Source: Tolypothrix bouteillei VB521301 (GTDB lineage: Bacteria > Cyanobacteriota > Cyanobacteriia > Cyanobacteriales > Nostocaceae). From it: DNA of 64,000 bases. The position numbers and the translations under genes are program-made. The notes beneath the pieces are model-generated. The model saw only the letters and a program-made list of their open reading frames with translations, had not been told where the DNA came from and ran no database searches. The stretch's first letter is position 1, and each line of letters starts with the position of its first letter. The stretch spans positions 1,520,717 through 1,584,716 of the forward strand of contig NZ_JHEG04000001.1 in the NCBI RefSeq assembly GCF_000760695.4. Direction: 5' to 3'. Shown in pieces: positions 44,880-53,756 of the stretch.

Positions 44880-45659
44880 ATGAATTTCAATAGGGTTTTT
44901 GTACTAGCAAATAACGTGTTTCGAGAAGTGGTGCGCGATCGCATTCTTTATATTGTATGCTTTTATACTATAGTATTGGGGATTGCCATCCGTTTACTTC
45001 CTGATTTTGCCGCAGCAACAGAGGACAAAATGTTTTTGGACTTTGGCTTGGCGGCGATGAGCATCCTTGGGTTGATTGTTGCCATATTTGTTGGCACGGG
45101 ACTGGTTAACAAAGAAATTGAAAAACGCACTATTTTAGTACTTATTGCCAAGCCTGTTAGCCGAAGTGAATTTATTACGGGAAAATACTTAGGCTTGCTT
45201 ATGGTGTTAGCCGTATTGATGGCTGCCATGACAGTAATTTACTTGATATTTTTGCACATGGGCCATATTTCCTATCCAATAGTCAGCATTCTTGTAAGTA
45301 CTATTTTTCTATTTTTTCAGCTATCGTTAATGGCAGCGATCGCAGTTACCCTAGGTGTGTTTACCAGTTCCATTCTGGCTACAGCATTAACATTTGCAAT
45401 TTACCTAGCAGGTAATATCACTCAAGATTTACTTCAACTGGGTCGTCTCAGTCAGAACCCTAGTATAGAACGTATAACTCAAGCTTTATACTTAGTGTTA
45501 CCAGATTTATCTCGATTAGATTTGAAAAATGACGCTGTTTATGGATTTGGGGCGCTACCCGACCCAATAACGCTATTACTAAATGCTGGATACGGCTTGC
45601 TATACACTATGATGCTGTTGTTCATAGCTATTTTTAGCTTTTCACAAAGGGAATTTTGA
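44880..45659 (+). CDS. fraE: FraE-type ABC-2 permease
   Basis: 259 residues with six helices (about 20-40, 60-82, 105-128, 140-172, 180-198, 235-256). The first half has EVVRDRILYIVCFYTIVLG, and EKRTILVLIAKPVSRSEFI is the conserved ABC-2 permease coupling segment. In Anabaena fraE encodes an ABC transporter permease required for filament integrity and heterocyst function; an ATPase partner is not nearby. Strand and order agree with fraC-fraD. Confidence 0.85.
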   Translation: MNFNRVFVLANNVFREVVRDRILYIVCFYTIVLGIAIRLLPDFAAATEDKMFLDFGLAAMSILGLIVAIFVGTGLVNKEIEKRTILVLIAKPVSRSEFITGKYLGLLMVLAVLMAAMTVIYLIFLHMGHISYPIVSILVSTIFLFFQLSLMAAIAVTLGVFTSSILATALTFAIYLAGNITQDLLQLGRLSQNPSIERITQALYLVLPDLSRLDLKNDAVYGFGALPDPITLLLNAGYGLLYTMMLLFIAIFSFSQREF

Positions 45660-45724
45660 CTAGTACAGTACGGCGTAAATAAGGCAACCATGAGTAACAG
45701 ATAAAAAGCGGAAATTAGCGATCG

Positions 45725-45880
45725 ATAAAGAGAGAAGGTGGGGAAACGAATTCTACCCTGTTCCCCCTGTCTACCTTGTCTCTTGCCCCTGAAACTTTAC
45801 TAACCAATAAAGAGAGAAGGTGGGGGAACGAATTCTACCCTGTTCCCCCTGTCTACCTTGTCTCTTGCCCCTGAAACTTT
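45725..45880. repeat. Tandem 82-bp duplication
   Basis: Two 74-bp copies (45725-45798 and 45807-45880) differ by one base and are spaced by 82 bases. Each starts ATAAAGAGAGAAGGTGGGG and ends CCCCTGAAACTTT. It is a recent or maintained intergenic tandem duplication downstream of fraE, containing a CT-rich core. Function unknown. Confidence 0.85.
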
Positions 45881-45901
45881 GCACCCTGAGATTTAAATAA
45901 A

Positions 45902-46555
45902 CTAAAAGAATAATTGTGGGTAATGAATTGTACCATCTGGCATAATCGTACCGTGTAGCTTTGCACTTGTAAGATTTGTCTCCCAGAGATTGGCCTCACT
46001 TAAGTTTGCCTCTATTAAATTTGCCCACGTAAGATCTGCGCCCGTTAAATTGGCTTGATTTAAATTTGCTTCCAGCAAAATTGCCCCGCAAAGCTTTGCC
46101 CCTGAAAGATTTGCCCTAACCAAATTGGATTCAATCAGTGATGCTTCAATTAAGCTAGCTTCACTAAGATCGGCTTCACTTAAATCTGCATCACATAAAG
46201 ATGTTGACCATAGATTACTACGACATAATTTTACTCTCCATAAGAAGGCCCCACACAAATTTGCTTGCTGCAAATTTGCGCCGCTTAAATTTGCTTCGCA
46301 TAGAGAAGCTTCGTATAAATAAGCATCTTGCAAGTTCGCTTCTTGCAAATTTGCACCACTTAAATTGGCACCAGTGAGGATTGCCCCACTGAGGTTTGCA
46401 CCACGTAAATCAGTTCCTATCAAGTGAATTCCACTTAAATCCACTGCTCTTAAGTCAATTCCACTTAAGTTGCATCCACTCAAATCCCTTCGATGAAAAC
46501 ACGTATCTGTAATTTGGTTGAGAATAAATTCCTGTTTTTCAGCAAAGTTTCTCAT
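45902..46555 (-). CDS. Pentapeptide-repeat protein
   Basis: 217 residues from MRNFAEKQEFILNQI. From about residue 28 nearly the whole chain is A(D/N)LxX-type pentapeptides (e.g. GANLSGANLQEANLQDAYLY), about 35 repeats, giving a right-handed quadrilateral beta-helix. Cytosolic (no signal). Such proteins are common in cyanobacteria; roles are mostly unknown, some mimic DNA. AGAGG lies seven bases before the ATG at 46555; a longer frame is unneeded. Confidence 0.92.
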   Translation of the reverse strand: MRNFAEKQEFILNQITDTCFHRRDLSGCNLSGIDLRAVDLSGIHLIGTDLRGANLSGAILTGANLSGANLQEANLQDAYLYEASLCEANLSGANLQQANLCGAFLWRVKLCRSNLWSTSLCDADLSEADLSEASLIEASLIESNLVRANLSGAKLCGAILLEANLNQANLTGADLTWANLIEANLSEANLWETNLTSAKLHGTIMPDGTIHYPQLFF

Positions 46556-46867
46556 GGTATGACCTCTGGGTGTGTAAATACCTCCACGGGAGATACTTAA
46601 CAATTACTGCATCTCTGAGATTACACCGCAAACGGAGACAAGCTGGGTAAAGAATCTAAAAAAATTGGAGAAAATTTCGGGAAAAATTCGGGAAGACCGT
46701 AAAATAGGCAGTCTATGTCTTTTTGATGTCAAAATATCCTGATAAAGGTCACAAAAACTTGATAAGCTTCTTCTTTGCGGAACGGGAATAAGGCTTTTGG
46801 TTGGCAATGCCCACCCAAATACGCTTATTTCAACGCCTTATGCCCTTAGTGTAGCCGCCTGATTTTC

Positions 46868-47545
46868 TTAAGAAACCTGCTTCATCCGATATCCCAATCC
46901 GTGAATTGTCTCAATCAAATCGTCTGGAGCTGCAACAGATCTGAGTTTCTGACGCAAAGCTTTGATATGAGCTTTGACTGTATCTTCCTCTGGAGGGTTT
47001 TCGCTGTTCCATAGGTTTTCCAAAATGACCGCACGGCTGAGAACTCTACGTCCATTCCGAAGTAAAAGTTCTAAAAGACTAAATTCTTTGGGTGTTAACT
47101 GTAAAGGGGCATTGAGATATGTTACTTCGTAGGTACTGGGATTTAGGTGCAAACTACCCCAGGTCAAAGTAGGTGTAGGGGCAAAACTCCCACGTCGTAA
47201 TAAAGCACGAATGCGGGCTAATAATTCTTGCAAATCGAAAGGTTTGACAACGTAATCATCCGCACCAGCATCTAAACCGTTAATTTTATCGGTTCTTGTA
47301 TCACAAGCTGTTAGCATGAGTATTGGCAAAGTATAGCCATGATGCCGCAAGCGCTGGCAGAGACTGATACCGTCTAGTAGGGGAAGCATAATATCTAGCA
47401 AAATCAGGTCGTAAGCTATAATCTTTATCTGTTTCCAAGCAGACTCCCCATCTTTCACTAAATCCACAACATAAAGCTGATCCGTTAACGCTTCACATAA
47501 AGCTTCCGCTAAACGCCCATTATCTTCTACAAGCAAAATTCGCAT
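46868..47545 (-). CDS. OmpR-family response regulator
   Basis: 225 residues. Receiver with VEDN near 7-10, phospho-Asp in LILLDIMLPL near 51, KPF near 101. DNA-binding winged helix (about 130-222) with LTPKEFSLLELLLRNGRRVL and TVKAHIKALRQKL. Divergent from the CHASE3 kinase gene (98-bp gap), so they likely form a pair with a shared regulatory region. Confidence 0.93.
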   Translation of the reverse strand: MRILLVEDNGRLAEALCEALTDQLYVVDLVKDGESAWKQIKIIAYDLILLDIMLPLLDGISLCQRLRHHGYTLPILMLTACDTRTDKINGLDAGADDYVVKPFDLQELLARIRALLRRGSFAPTPTLTWGSLHLNPSTYEVTYLNAPLQLTPKEFSLLELLLRNGRRVLSRAVILENLWNSENPPEEDTVKAHIKALRQKLRSVAAPDDLIETIHGLGYRMKQVS

Positions 47546-47642
47546 ATCAACTACAAAGAAATTCTGAAAGAATCCTAATTCAAAAATTAGAAAGTGCTAT
47601 CAATCATCATAGAAATTTTAGAGAGATCTTGCAGTGTTGTAC

Positions 47643-49382
47643 ATGAAGCGGTTGTTAGAAAGAAAAATTCTTATTGGTGGATTTGCCCTCGCAGTACTTA
47701 TTCTCACTATTGTAAATACTATTTCGTATCAAAACACTGCAAAAGTTTTTACCACACAAAAACAAGTAGAGGCTTCCTATGAGGTGTTGCAAAAAGTTAG
47801 AGATATATTAACTACACTGCGAGATGCGGAAAGAGCAAGACGTGGTTATATTATTACAGGAAAAGAATCTTATCTAGAAACTTACGATACTGCTCTTAAA
47901 AGTATTAATACTGAACTCAGTGAAGCAAAAAATGCAACTTTTAATAATCAAAACCAACGTCACAGACTTAATCTTATTGAACCCCTGATAACGAAAAGAG
48001 TCAATTTAATTAAAACTTCAATTAAATTATACAAACAAAATCAATCAGATACAGAAACTCAAATAGCTTTGACCGATAAAGGTCTGCTGCTTCATGATGA
48101 AATTTGGCGGATTATTACTCAAATAGAAAACGAAGAGCAGCTACTATTACAGCATCGTAGGGCAGAGTCAGAAAAAAGTTTTCACTTCACAACTTTAATA
48201 ACGATCGCAGGTTCCTGCTTTAGCTTTAGTCTATTGTTTTCTGTCTATTCACTCCTTCAGGCACAAATTAAAAAACGACAGCAGTTAGAAAGTGTTTTAA
48301 GAGAAAGCAAAAAACGATACCGAAAATTATTTGCAGTTAATCCACACCCTTTATGGGTTTACGATCTAGCAACTTTAAAGTTTTTAGTGGTCAATGAAGT
48401 TGCTGTTAAGCACTATGGTTATTCTCAAGCAGATTTCTTATCCATGACTGTTAAGAATATTTTGCCATCCGAAGACATAGAAAGTGTTATGAAGAGAATT
48501 TATCAACTCTCTCCGACAATCAAGCAAACAGCGATCGAGAGGCATAAGAAGCAAGATGGTACAATAATCGATGTTGAAGTCATTTCCCACGAACTGATTT
48601 TTCGAGGAAGATGTGCGAGGTTAGTACTGGCTCGGGATATTACTATAGAAAAACAAGCAAGAGAAGCAGAAGAAATACGGCGTAATTTAGAAAAAGAACT
48701 AGAATTGCAGGAATTGAAAACTCGCTTTTTTTCAATGGTATCCCATGAATTTCGTACTCCCCTAAGCACTATTTTGATTTCAACTCAAGTTTTAGAAAAC
48801 TCCAAAGAATGGTCGGAAGAGAAAAAACGGAAAAATTTGCAACGCATTCAATCTTCAGCAAAAACAATGACACAACTATTGACGGATATTCTCACTCTGA
48901 CAAGAGCCGAATCAGGAAAATTAGAGTTTAAACCTCATCCTCTAAATTTAGAAGATTTTTGTCACTCCATAGTGGAGGAAATTCAATTTAGTACGGGCAC
49001 TCAACAAGATATTATTTTTATTCATCAATGTTTAGAAAAAATAGCTTGTATGGATGAAAAAATTCTGCGTTCAATTCTTACCAATCTACTTGATAATGCT
49101 ATTAAATACTCGCCTCAAAATAGTAAGATATACTTTACTCTCACAAAGAATAGCGAACAAGCTATTTTTCAAATTCAAGACCGAGGAATTGGAATTAGTC
49201 AAGAAGAGCAAGAACAACTATACCAAGCTTTCCAAAGAGGTCAAAATGTGGGTGATGTACCGGGAACGGGATTGGGACTAGCGGTTGTGAAAAAATGTGT
49301 GGAGTTACATGGTGGTAGTATCAATGTTGAAAGTCAGCTAGAGGTTGGAACTACTTTTACAGTTTTACTTCCTTGGATGTAA
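47643..49382 (+). CDS. CHASE3-PAS sensor histidine kinase
   Basis: 579 residues from MKRLLERK (an upstream GTG at 47634 is possible). TM1 is 10-30, a CHASE3-like extracytoplasmic domain spans about 35-180 (RDAERARRGYIITGKESYLE), TM2 about 182-205. A PAS domain (about 225-340; ...VNPHPLWVYDLATLKFLVVN) is followed by HisKA (FFSMVSHEFRTPL) and HATPase with NLLDNAIKYS, DRGIGIS and GTGLGLAV. It probably signals to the divergent OmpR-type regulator. Confidence 0.93.
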   Translation: MKRLLERKILIGGFALAVLILTIVNTISYQNTAKVFTTQKQVEASYEVLQKVRDILTTLRDAERARRGYIITGKESYLETYDTALKSINTELSEAKNATFNNQNQRHRLNLIEPLITKRVNLIKTSIKLYKQNQSDTETQIALTDKGLLLHDEIWRIITQIENEEQLLLQHRRAESEKSFHFTTLITIAGSCFSFSLLFSVYSLLQAQIKKRQQLESVLRESKKRYRKLFAVNPHPLWVYDLATLKFLVVNEVAVKHYGYSQADFLSMTVKNILPSEDIESVMKRIYQLSPTIKQTAIERHKKQDGTIIDVEVISHELIFRGRCARLVLARDITIEKQAREAEEIRRNLEKELELQELKTRFFSMVSHEFRTPLSTILISTQVLENSKEWSEEKKRKNLQRIQSSAKTMTQLLTDILTLTRAESGKLEFKPHPLNLEDFCHSIVEEIQFSTGTQQDIIFIHQCLEKIACMDEKILRSILTNLLDNAIKYSPQNSKIYFTLTKNSEQAIFQIQDRGIGISQEEQEQLYQAFQRGQNVGDVPGTGLGLAVVKKCVELHGGSINVESQLEVGTTFTVLLPWM

Positions 49383-49544
49383 GTAGGTCGGTGTTAAAAA
49401 TTGTCGTCATGACAAGATAGATGGCAGATGATGAACACCCGACCATAAGGATTCATTCCAGGAAAGGGAGATGGCACAGTTAATTGCTGTAAATGTTGCA
49501 TAAGAGAAGTCTAGCATTCCTTCATTGAAATTGGGCTTTGAATA

Positions 49545-50123
49545 CTAAGGGGTTCTCATAGGTAATGGTTGCCAGTTTGAGTAGTCAGCCATATGACCCC
49601 AATAGGTTAAATACCCAGTTAAAGCAAAAATGAAAGCTGCTGCTATCAGAATAATTGTGCCAACTAACCTTAGAGTACGATTGGTACGTAAATAGAGTGT
49701 TGGTGCTGCAAAAATTCCAGCCAATCCTGTTAGGATAAATCCAATTCCTGTAAGCAAGGGACGTTTTGTTAAATCTAGATTAATAATACGTATACCAATT
49801 AAAAGAGCAGCAAGCCCTGCAAAAAATCCGTAAATAGCAATCGTAATTAAATCCCACCCTTGGGCTAGAGCTATGGAAGTAGCAATAAACAAAATTCCAA
49901 ATAAAATAGTTGTTTCACCATAGGCAATATTGAAACTTCCTCGAACTGGCCAAGTAAAAGTCATGTGTAAGCCAGTCAAGAGTGCGATCGCTCCTGTTAT
50001 ACCAAAACCGGGAATCCAACGTTTTTGATTGGCTTGGTCCAAACCATAGTAAACGTAACTAGCAAGAAGAAACAGCCCTGCTACGAGATTTATTAACATT
50101 AAAGAGATGTAATTAATAAACAC
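49545..50123 (-). CDS. DUF981-family membrane protein
   Basis: 192 residues with six hydrophobic helices. Motifs such as RWIPGFGITGAIALLTGLHM, TWPVRGSFNIAYGETTILFG and YWGHMADYSNWQP fit DUF981. Divergent from the rhodopsin gene with 151 bases between, so both may share control. Function unknown; co-occurrence with the rhodopsin suggests an accessory role but is unproven. Confidence 0.8.
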   Translation of the reverse strand: MFINYISLMLINLVAGLFLLASYVYYGLDQANQKRWIPGFGITGAIALLTGLHMTFTWPVRGSFNIAYGETTILFGILFIATSIALAQGWDLITIAIYGFFAGLAALLIGIRIINLDLTKRPLLTGIGFILTGLAGIFAAPTLYLRTNRTLRLVGTIILIAAAFIFALTGYLTYWGHMADYSNWQPLPMRTP

Positions 50124-50274
50124 AATCTATCTTTCGGCACTGTTTGACCTGTATTTAAATATATAGGTTGGCTTTAATGAAATCTGCACCTAGAGATATT
50201 TTTCGCAATCAAAAATCTGACAAAATTTCAGATATCAACACAAAAATACATATTTATTAGGCTATAGACTTTGC

Positions 50275-50976
50275 ATGACTCAAGCTTGGCTTTGGATTGG
50301 TGTCATTAGCATGGCACTGGGAAGTGTTTTTTTTGGATTTGGCGCACATAATGCCAAAAGCGAACGCTGGAAAATTTTGCACACGCTCAATTTTTTTATT
50401 TGCTTAATTGCGGCTGGGCTTTACTTAGCAATGGCATTGGGTTTGGGAGTTAATATTATTAACGATCGCCCTACCTACTGGGTGCGATTCCTAACTTGGT
50501 TTTTTTCAACGCCCCTTTTGCTACTGGATTTAACTTTTCTAGGAAGAACGAGTTTACCCATTACAGGTAGCTTGCTGGGAGCCAATGCCTATATGCTAGC
50601 GACTGGCTTTGTTGCTACAGTAACACCCAAGCCCATGAGTTACATTTGGTATGTAACGAGTTGTGCTGCATATCTAGCAATTGTTTATCTACTTGTAAAA
50701 CCATATCGAGTTGAGGCTGAACGCCAACATCCGAGAGCGAAGCAAGCTTTCCGCAAGCTAGTAACGGTACATTTGGTATTATGGACACTTTATCCAATTG
50801 TATGGATTCTCAGCCCAGAAGGGTTTAGAGCCTTTGGTCAAGGTTCTGAGACAATGTTTTATACGCTGCTAGACATTGCTTCTAAAGTTGGTTTTGGTTT
50901 TCTCTCTTTGAACACTTTACACACTTTAGAACAGACAAGAGAATCAGTAAGAGAAACTCTAATGGCTAATGGCTAA
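50275..50976 (+). CDS. Microbial rhodopsin, cyanobacterial TSD anion-pump type
   Basis: 233 residues, seven helices. Helix C is RFLTWFFSTPLLLLDL (71-86). Aligned to bacteriorhodopsin, R71 is R82, T74 is D85, S78 is T89, D85 is D96, i.e. the TSD triplet of cyanobacterial halorhodopsin (as in Mastigocladopsis repens MrHR). The retinal lysine is K204 (LLDIASKVGFG), with D200 as the D212 partner, and LWTLYPIVW is helix F. The loss of the Asp counter-ion predicts inward Cl- (or sulfate) pumping rather than protons. The last four residues (MANG) and stop come from a heptamer array. No retinal-forming enzyme is in the window. Confidence 0.92.
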   Translation: MTQAWLWIGVISMALGSVFFGFGAHNAKSERWKILHTLNFFICLIAAGLYLAMALGLGVNIINDRPTYWVRFLTWFFSTPLLLLDLTFLGRTSLPITGSLLGANAYMLATGFVATVTPKPMSYIWYVTSCAAYLAIVYLLVKPYRVEAERQHPRAKQAFRKLVTVHLVLWTLYPIVWILSPEGFRAFGQGSETMFYTLLDIASKVGFGFLSLNTLHTLEQTRESVRETLMANG

Positions 50977-51030
50977 TGGCTAATGGCTAATGGTAAATTA
51001 CAATTAGCTGTTAGCTATTAGCTATTAGCA
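50960..51030. repeat. Heptamer array (TAATGGC) overlapping the rhodopsin stop
   Basis: Forward TAATGGC copies begin inside the rhodopsin gene, then inverted TTAGCTATTAGCTA copies follow from about 51003. A hairpin forms and may be the transcript end; purN begins 65 bases further. Confidence 0.85.
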
Positions 51031-51094
51031 AGTTTAGAGCAATTGCCAAACTCAGGTAAGATAATGTAGCGCAAATTACCCGCTCTACAGATTT

Positions 51095-51772
51095 ATGAGT
51101 CAAAATTCCATAACTGACACGCTAGATGTTAGCTTGATTTCTCCAAGCATTACCAGTTACAAATCGATAGATGGTACTTTAAAACTGGGAATTATGGCTT
51201 CGGGAAATGGTAGTAATTTTGAAGCTATTGCTCAAGCAATTGACGATGGACGCTTATCTGCTAAAATTCAAGTTTTAATTTACAACAACCCCGATGCTTA
51301 TGCTGCAGTACGAGCAGAAAAGAGGGGCGTACCTGTAGTACTTCTCAATCACCGCGACTACAAACGCCGTCAAGATTTGGACAGGCAAATCGTGCAGACT
51401 TTTCAGCAATACGGTGTGGAATGGATCGTTATGGCAGGTTGGATGCGACTGGCAACTTCTATTTTAATAGACGCTTTCCCTAACAGAATTCTTAATATTC
51501 ATCCAAGCTTGTTGCCTAGTTTTAAGGGAGCGTATGCTATAGAAGCAGCACTTGCTGCGGGAGTAAAGATTGCTGGCTGTACGGTGCATCTTATTTGTTT
51601 GGAAATGGATAGCGGTCCCATTGTGATGCAAGCTGCTGTACCCGTGTTACCCGACGATACACCAGAAACACTTCACGCTAGGATTCAAGTGCAAGAGCAT
51701 CGCATCTTACCAGATGCGATCGCTCTTGCCGCACTATCTCACAGTAATTTAAGGCGGAAGCCCACCAGTTAA
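51095..51772 (+). CDS. purN: Phosphoribosylglycinamide formyltransferase
   Basis: 225 residues with a 30-residue N-terminal extension, then LGIMASGNGSNFEAI (31-45). The formyl-folate and catalytic motif region is RILNIHPSLLPSFKGAYAI (Asn-His), and CTVHLICLEMDSGPIVMQ gives the C-terminal Asp. It transfers formyl from 10-formyl-THF to GAR in purine synthesis. A 13-bp hairpin terminator begins at its stop codon. Confidence 0.95.
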   Translation: MSQNSITDTLDVSLISPSITSYKSIDGTLKLGIMASGNGSNFEAIAQAIDDGRLSAKIQVLIYNNPDAYAAVRAEKRGVPVVLLNHRDYKRRQDLDRQIVQTFQQYGVEWIVMAGWMRLATSILIDAFPNRILNIHPSLLPSFKGAYAIEAALAAGVKIAGCTVHLICLEMDSGPIVMQAAVPVLPDDTPETLHARIQVQEHRILPDAIALAALSHSNLRRKPTS

Positions 51773-51802
51773 AGGGAGAAAACCGAAAAGTTTTCTCCCT
51801 TT
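51771..51802 (+). terminator. Strong hairpin terminator after purN
   Basis: AAAGGGAGAAAAC (51771-51783) and GTTTTCTCCCTTT (51790-51802) form a perfect 13-bp stem with a 6-base loop overlapping the purN stop codon. It could also end the minus-strand RHH gene. Confidence 0.75.
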
Positions 51803-52133
51803 AACGTCCTTCAGGGGTGGGAGGAAGCCGTAGGCAGACGCCAGTCCGCTCAACGGGGGGAACCCTCCGTTCGCGTAGCGTGTCCGTTAGGACATAGTTT
51901 GCGGCTTGGGGGTTTCCCCCAAGCCGCAACTTCTCTTTGCACGCGGCTGGCTCCTTTAGCTGCCGTCCCCACCTTTCAACTAATTCGCTAATACTGACAC
52001 CTTCAGACTCAGCCACTTGTTTCATTTTGTCCCAGGTACTAGGGGTGATCCATATTCCTTTTTGTATTTTGGTTTCTTCGTACAATAGCGGCTCATTTCT
52101 CTTAGCTTTTCTCTTTGGTCTAGAATTTGACAT
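51801..52133 (-). CDS. RHH-like protein, divergent partner of tnpB
   Basis: 110 residues. Residues about 1-59 (TKIQKGIWITPSTWDKMKQV then AESEGVSISELVERW) form a ribbon-helix-helix-like DNA-binding part with a basic N-terminus (RPKRKAKRNE). The rest (KLRLGGNPQAANYVL onward) is encoded by a common intergenic repeat and probably replaces the original end. Divergent from tnpB with 54 bases between starts; a product that binds the shared promoter is plausible. Similar genes accompany tnpB in cyanobacteria as I recall, which I could not verify here. Confidence 0.55.
   Translation of the reverse strand: MSNSRPKRKAKRNEPLLYEETKIQKGIWITPSTWDKMKQVAESEGVSISELVERWGRQLKEPAACKEKLRLGGNPQAANYVLTDTLRERRVPPVERTGVCLRLPPTPEGR
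51901..51927. repeat. 12-bp-stem hairpin inside the repeat invading the RHH gene
   Basis: GCGGCTTGGGGG and CCCCCAAGCCGC flank a TTT loop. The neighbouring G-rich tract (GTCCGCTCAACGGGGGG) also occurs near 15555, so this is a dispersed repeat. It falls within the 3' half of the RHH-like gene. Confidence 0.7.
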
Positions 52134-52187
52134 AGACTAGCTCCATGCATTAAGCTAATCGTAGGTCGATAAAGAGGATGAGTCAAG

Positions 52188-53687
52188 ATGCAAGTTAGTT
52201 ACCAGTACAAATTGCGCCCTAGGGAAAATCAATCAAAAGTTATGGATTCGTGGTTGGATATGCAGCGTAGTTTGTTTAACTGGTTTCTGGCTGACCGTAT
52301 TGACGGCTATTATCAAACCTTTGTTATGGGTGAGTATTGCGATATTAGAACAAGAACTGAGCAATGCCCATTAACTTGTTCGTTGAGCAAGAACTCAAAT
52401 TTGCACAATCCTTGGAAAAACCCAGACAAAAACGGAGTAGTCAAAAAGCGTTCTGCAAGTTTAATGCAAGATGCTTATTTGGCAGAAATGAAGCAAGCTA
52501 GACCTTGGTATAAGACAATCCACTCAAACGTGTTGCAAATGCTGGTAAAGCGTCTTGAGTGTTCTATGGAAGGCTTCTTTAAACATGGTCGTGGGTTTCC
52601 TTCATTTAAGAACAGGTCTAACTTTCGCTCTTTCCAGTACAAGCCAGGTGACGTTAAGCTCGACGGGAATAAAATATATCTGCCATTAATAGGGTGGATG
52701 CGTTTTTATAATTCTCGTCCTATCCCACAAGGATTCCAGATCCGTACCGTAACACTGCGTAAAAAAGCAGATGGTTGGTACACGAGTATATTAATTAGAG
52801 ATGATTCAGTTCCTGATTATCCAACCCCAAAAGAAGTTAATACTATTGTGGGAGTGGATATGGGATTGACTAAGCTTGTTCATTGCTCAGATGGTTCTGA
52901 GTTTGACAATCCTCGTCCTAGTACGTCCAAGAAAGGTAAACGCACTCTAAAAATCAGGCAGCGACGTTTATCTAGGAAAAAGAAAGGTAGCGCAAACCGC
53001 AAGAAAGAGGCGCAAAAACTGGCTCGACTCCACAAAAAACGCGCTGATAAACGTAGTGCCTACCAATGGCTAGTTGCCAGCAAGATAGTTAGAAAAGCTG
53101 ACGCTATTAGCGTGGAAGATCTCAACATCAAAGGGATGAAAGCAAGGTGTAAGCCTAAGCCTGATGATGTTAAACAAGGTCGATTTCTCAAGAATGGTCA
53201 ATCCGCTAAACGCGGTTTGAATCGTTCTATTTCAGATGCTTCATGGGGAACTTTGATAGAAAAAATTCAGTACGCGGCTGCGAAGTCGGGAAAAAGTTTT
53301 TTCAAGGTTGATCCAAAAAACACGAGCCGTACTTGTTCCAAGTGTGGTGTCGTTGATGCCTTGTCTCGCTTTGGAGAAAAGTTTGTTTGCACATCGTGCG
53401 GACATGAAGCGCACGCAGACAAACAAGCGGCAGTTAACATTAAAACCCGTGCTGTACAACAAAACGGGTTAACAATCAAGAAACTTAAAAAGGTACGCAG
53501 GGACTCTGCGGAACCCAAACAATTAATATTGTTTGAAACGCCCAACCCTGAATTAACAGCGATTAAAAGGAGACACCGTGCCAGCAATGGCAAGCGCGGT
53601 GTGCCTGGGAACCCGCCAACCTCAGTACTACTGAGTCTGTGGGATAACGCGGAAATGGCATATTCGCGTGAATCCCACCCCTTCTAG
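52188..53687 (+). CDS. tnpB: TnpB RNA-guided nuclease (RuvC-type)
   Basis: 499 residues. RuvC residues are all present: GVDMGLTKL (first Asp), ISVEDLNIKGM (Glu) and HADKQAAVNI (last Asp). The Zn finger CSKCG...CTSCG lies between them. An N-terminal domain with YKLRPRENQ carries an extended insert (about 40-85). It resembles active TnpB nucleases that use an RNA from the element's right end as guide. The stop codon TAG lies in the right-end hairpin loop, and the last residues are ESHPF. Confidence 0.93.
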   Translation: MQVSYQYKLRPRENQSKVMDSWLDMQRSLFNWFLADRIDGYYQTFVMGEYCDIRTRTEQCPLTCSLSKNSNLHNPWKNPDKNGVVKKRSASLMQDAYLAEMKQARPWYKTIHSNVLQMLVKRLECSMEGFFKHGRGFPSFKNRSNFRSFQYKPGDVKLDGNKIYLPLIGWMRFYNSRPIPQGFQIRTVTLRKKADGWYTSILIRDDSVPDYPTPKEVNTIVGVDMGLTKLVHCSDGSEFDNPRPSTSKKGKRTLKIRQRRLSRKKKGSANRKKEAQKLARLHKKRADKRSAYQWLVASKIVRKADAISVEDLNIKGMKARCKPKPDDVKQGRFLKNGQSAKRGLNRSISDASWGTLIEKIQYAAAKSGKSFFKVDPKNTSRTCSKCGVVDALSRFGEKFVCTSCGHEAHADKQAAVNIKTRAVQQNGLTIKKLKKVRRDSAEPKQLILFETPNPELTAIKRRHRASNGKRGVPGNPPTSVLLSLWDNAEMAYSRESHPF

Positions 53688-53756
53688 GGGTGGGTGCGTC
53701 AAAAATCTACGTTGCTATCCTAGAAGGATGCTTGTTAGGTACAGATGTGAGTTTTG

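Larger units (their letters stand above)
51805..53705 (+). mobile_element. IS200/IS605-family tnpB-only element (IS1341-type)
   Basis: Holds a divergent RHH-like gene and tnpB but no tnpA, so it cannot move without help in trans. The right end is the hairpin CCCACCCC-TTCTA-GGGGTGGG (53674-53694), followed by GTGCGTC. The left end is not determined and may be blurred by an inserted G-rich repeat (51830-51930). It lies between purN and a CPBP protease gene. Confidence 0.7.

Noticed and set aside
46604..46807. 67-codon minus-strand frame upstream of the pentapeptide gene
   Set aside because: Low-complexity Ser/Phe composition and no support for a start.
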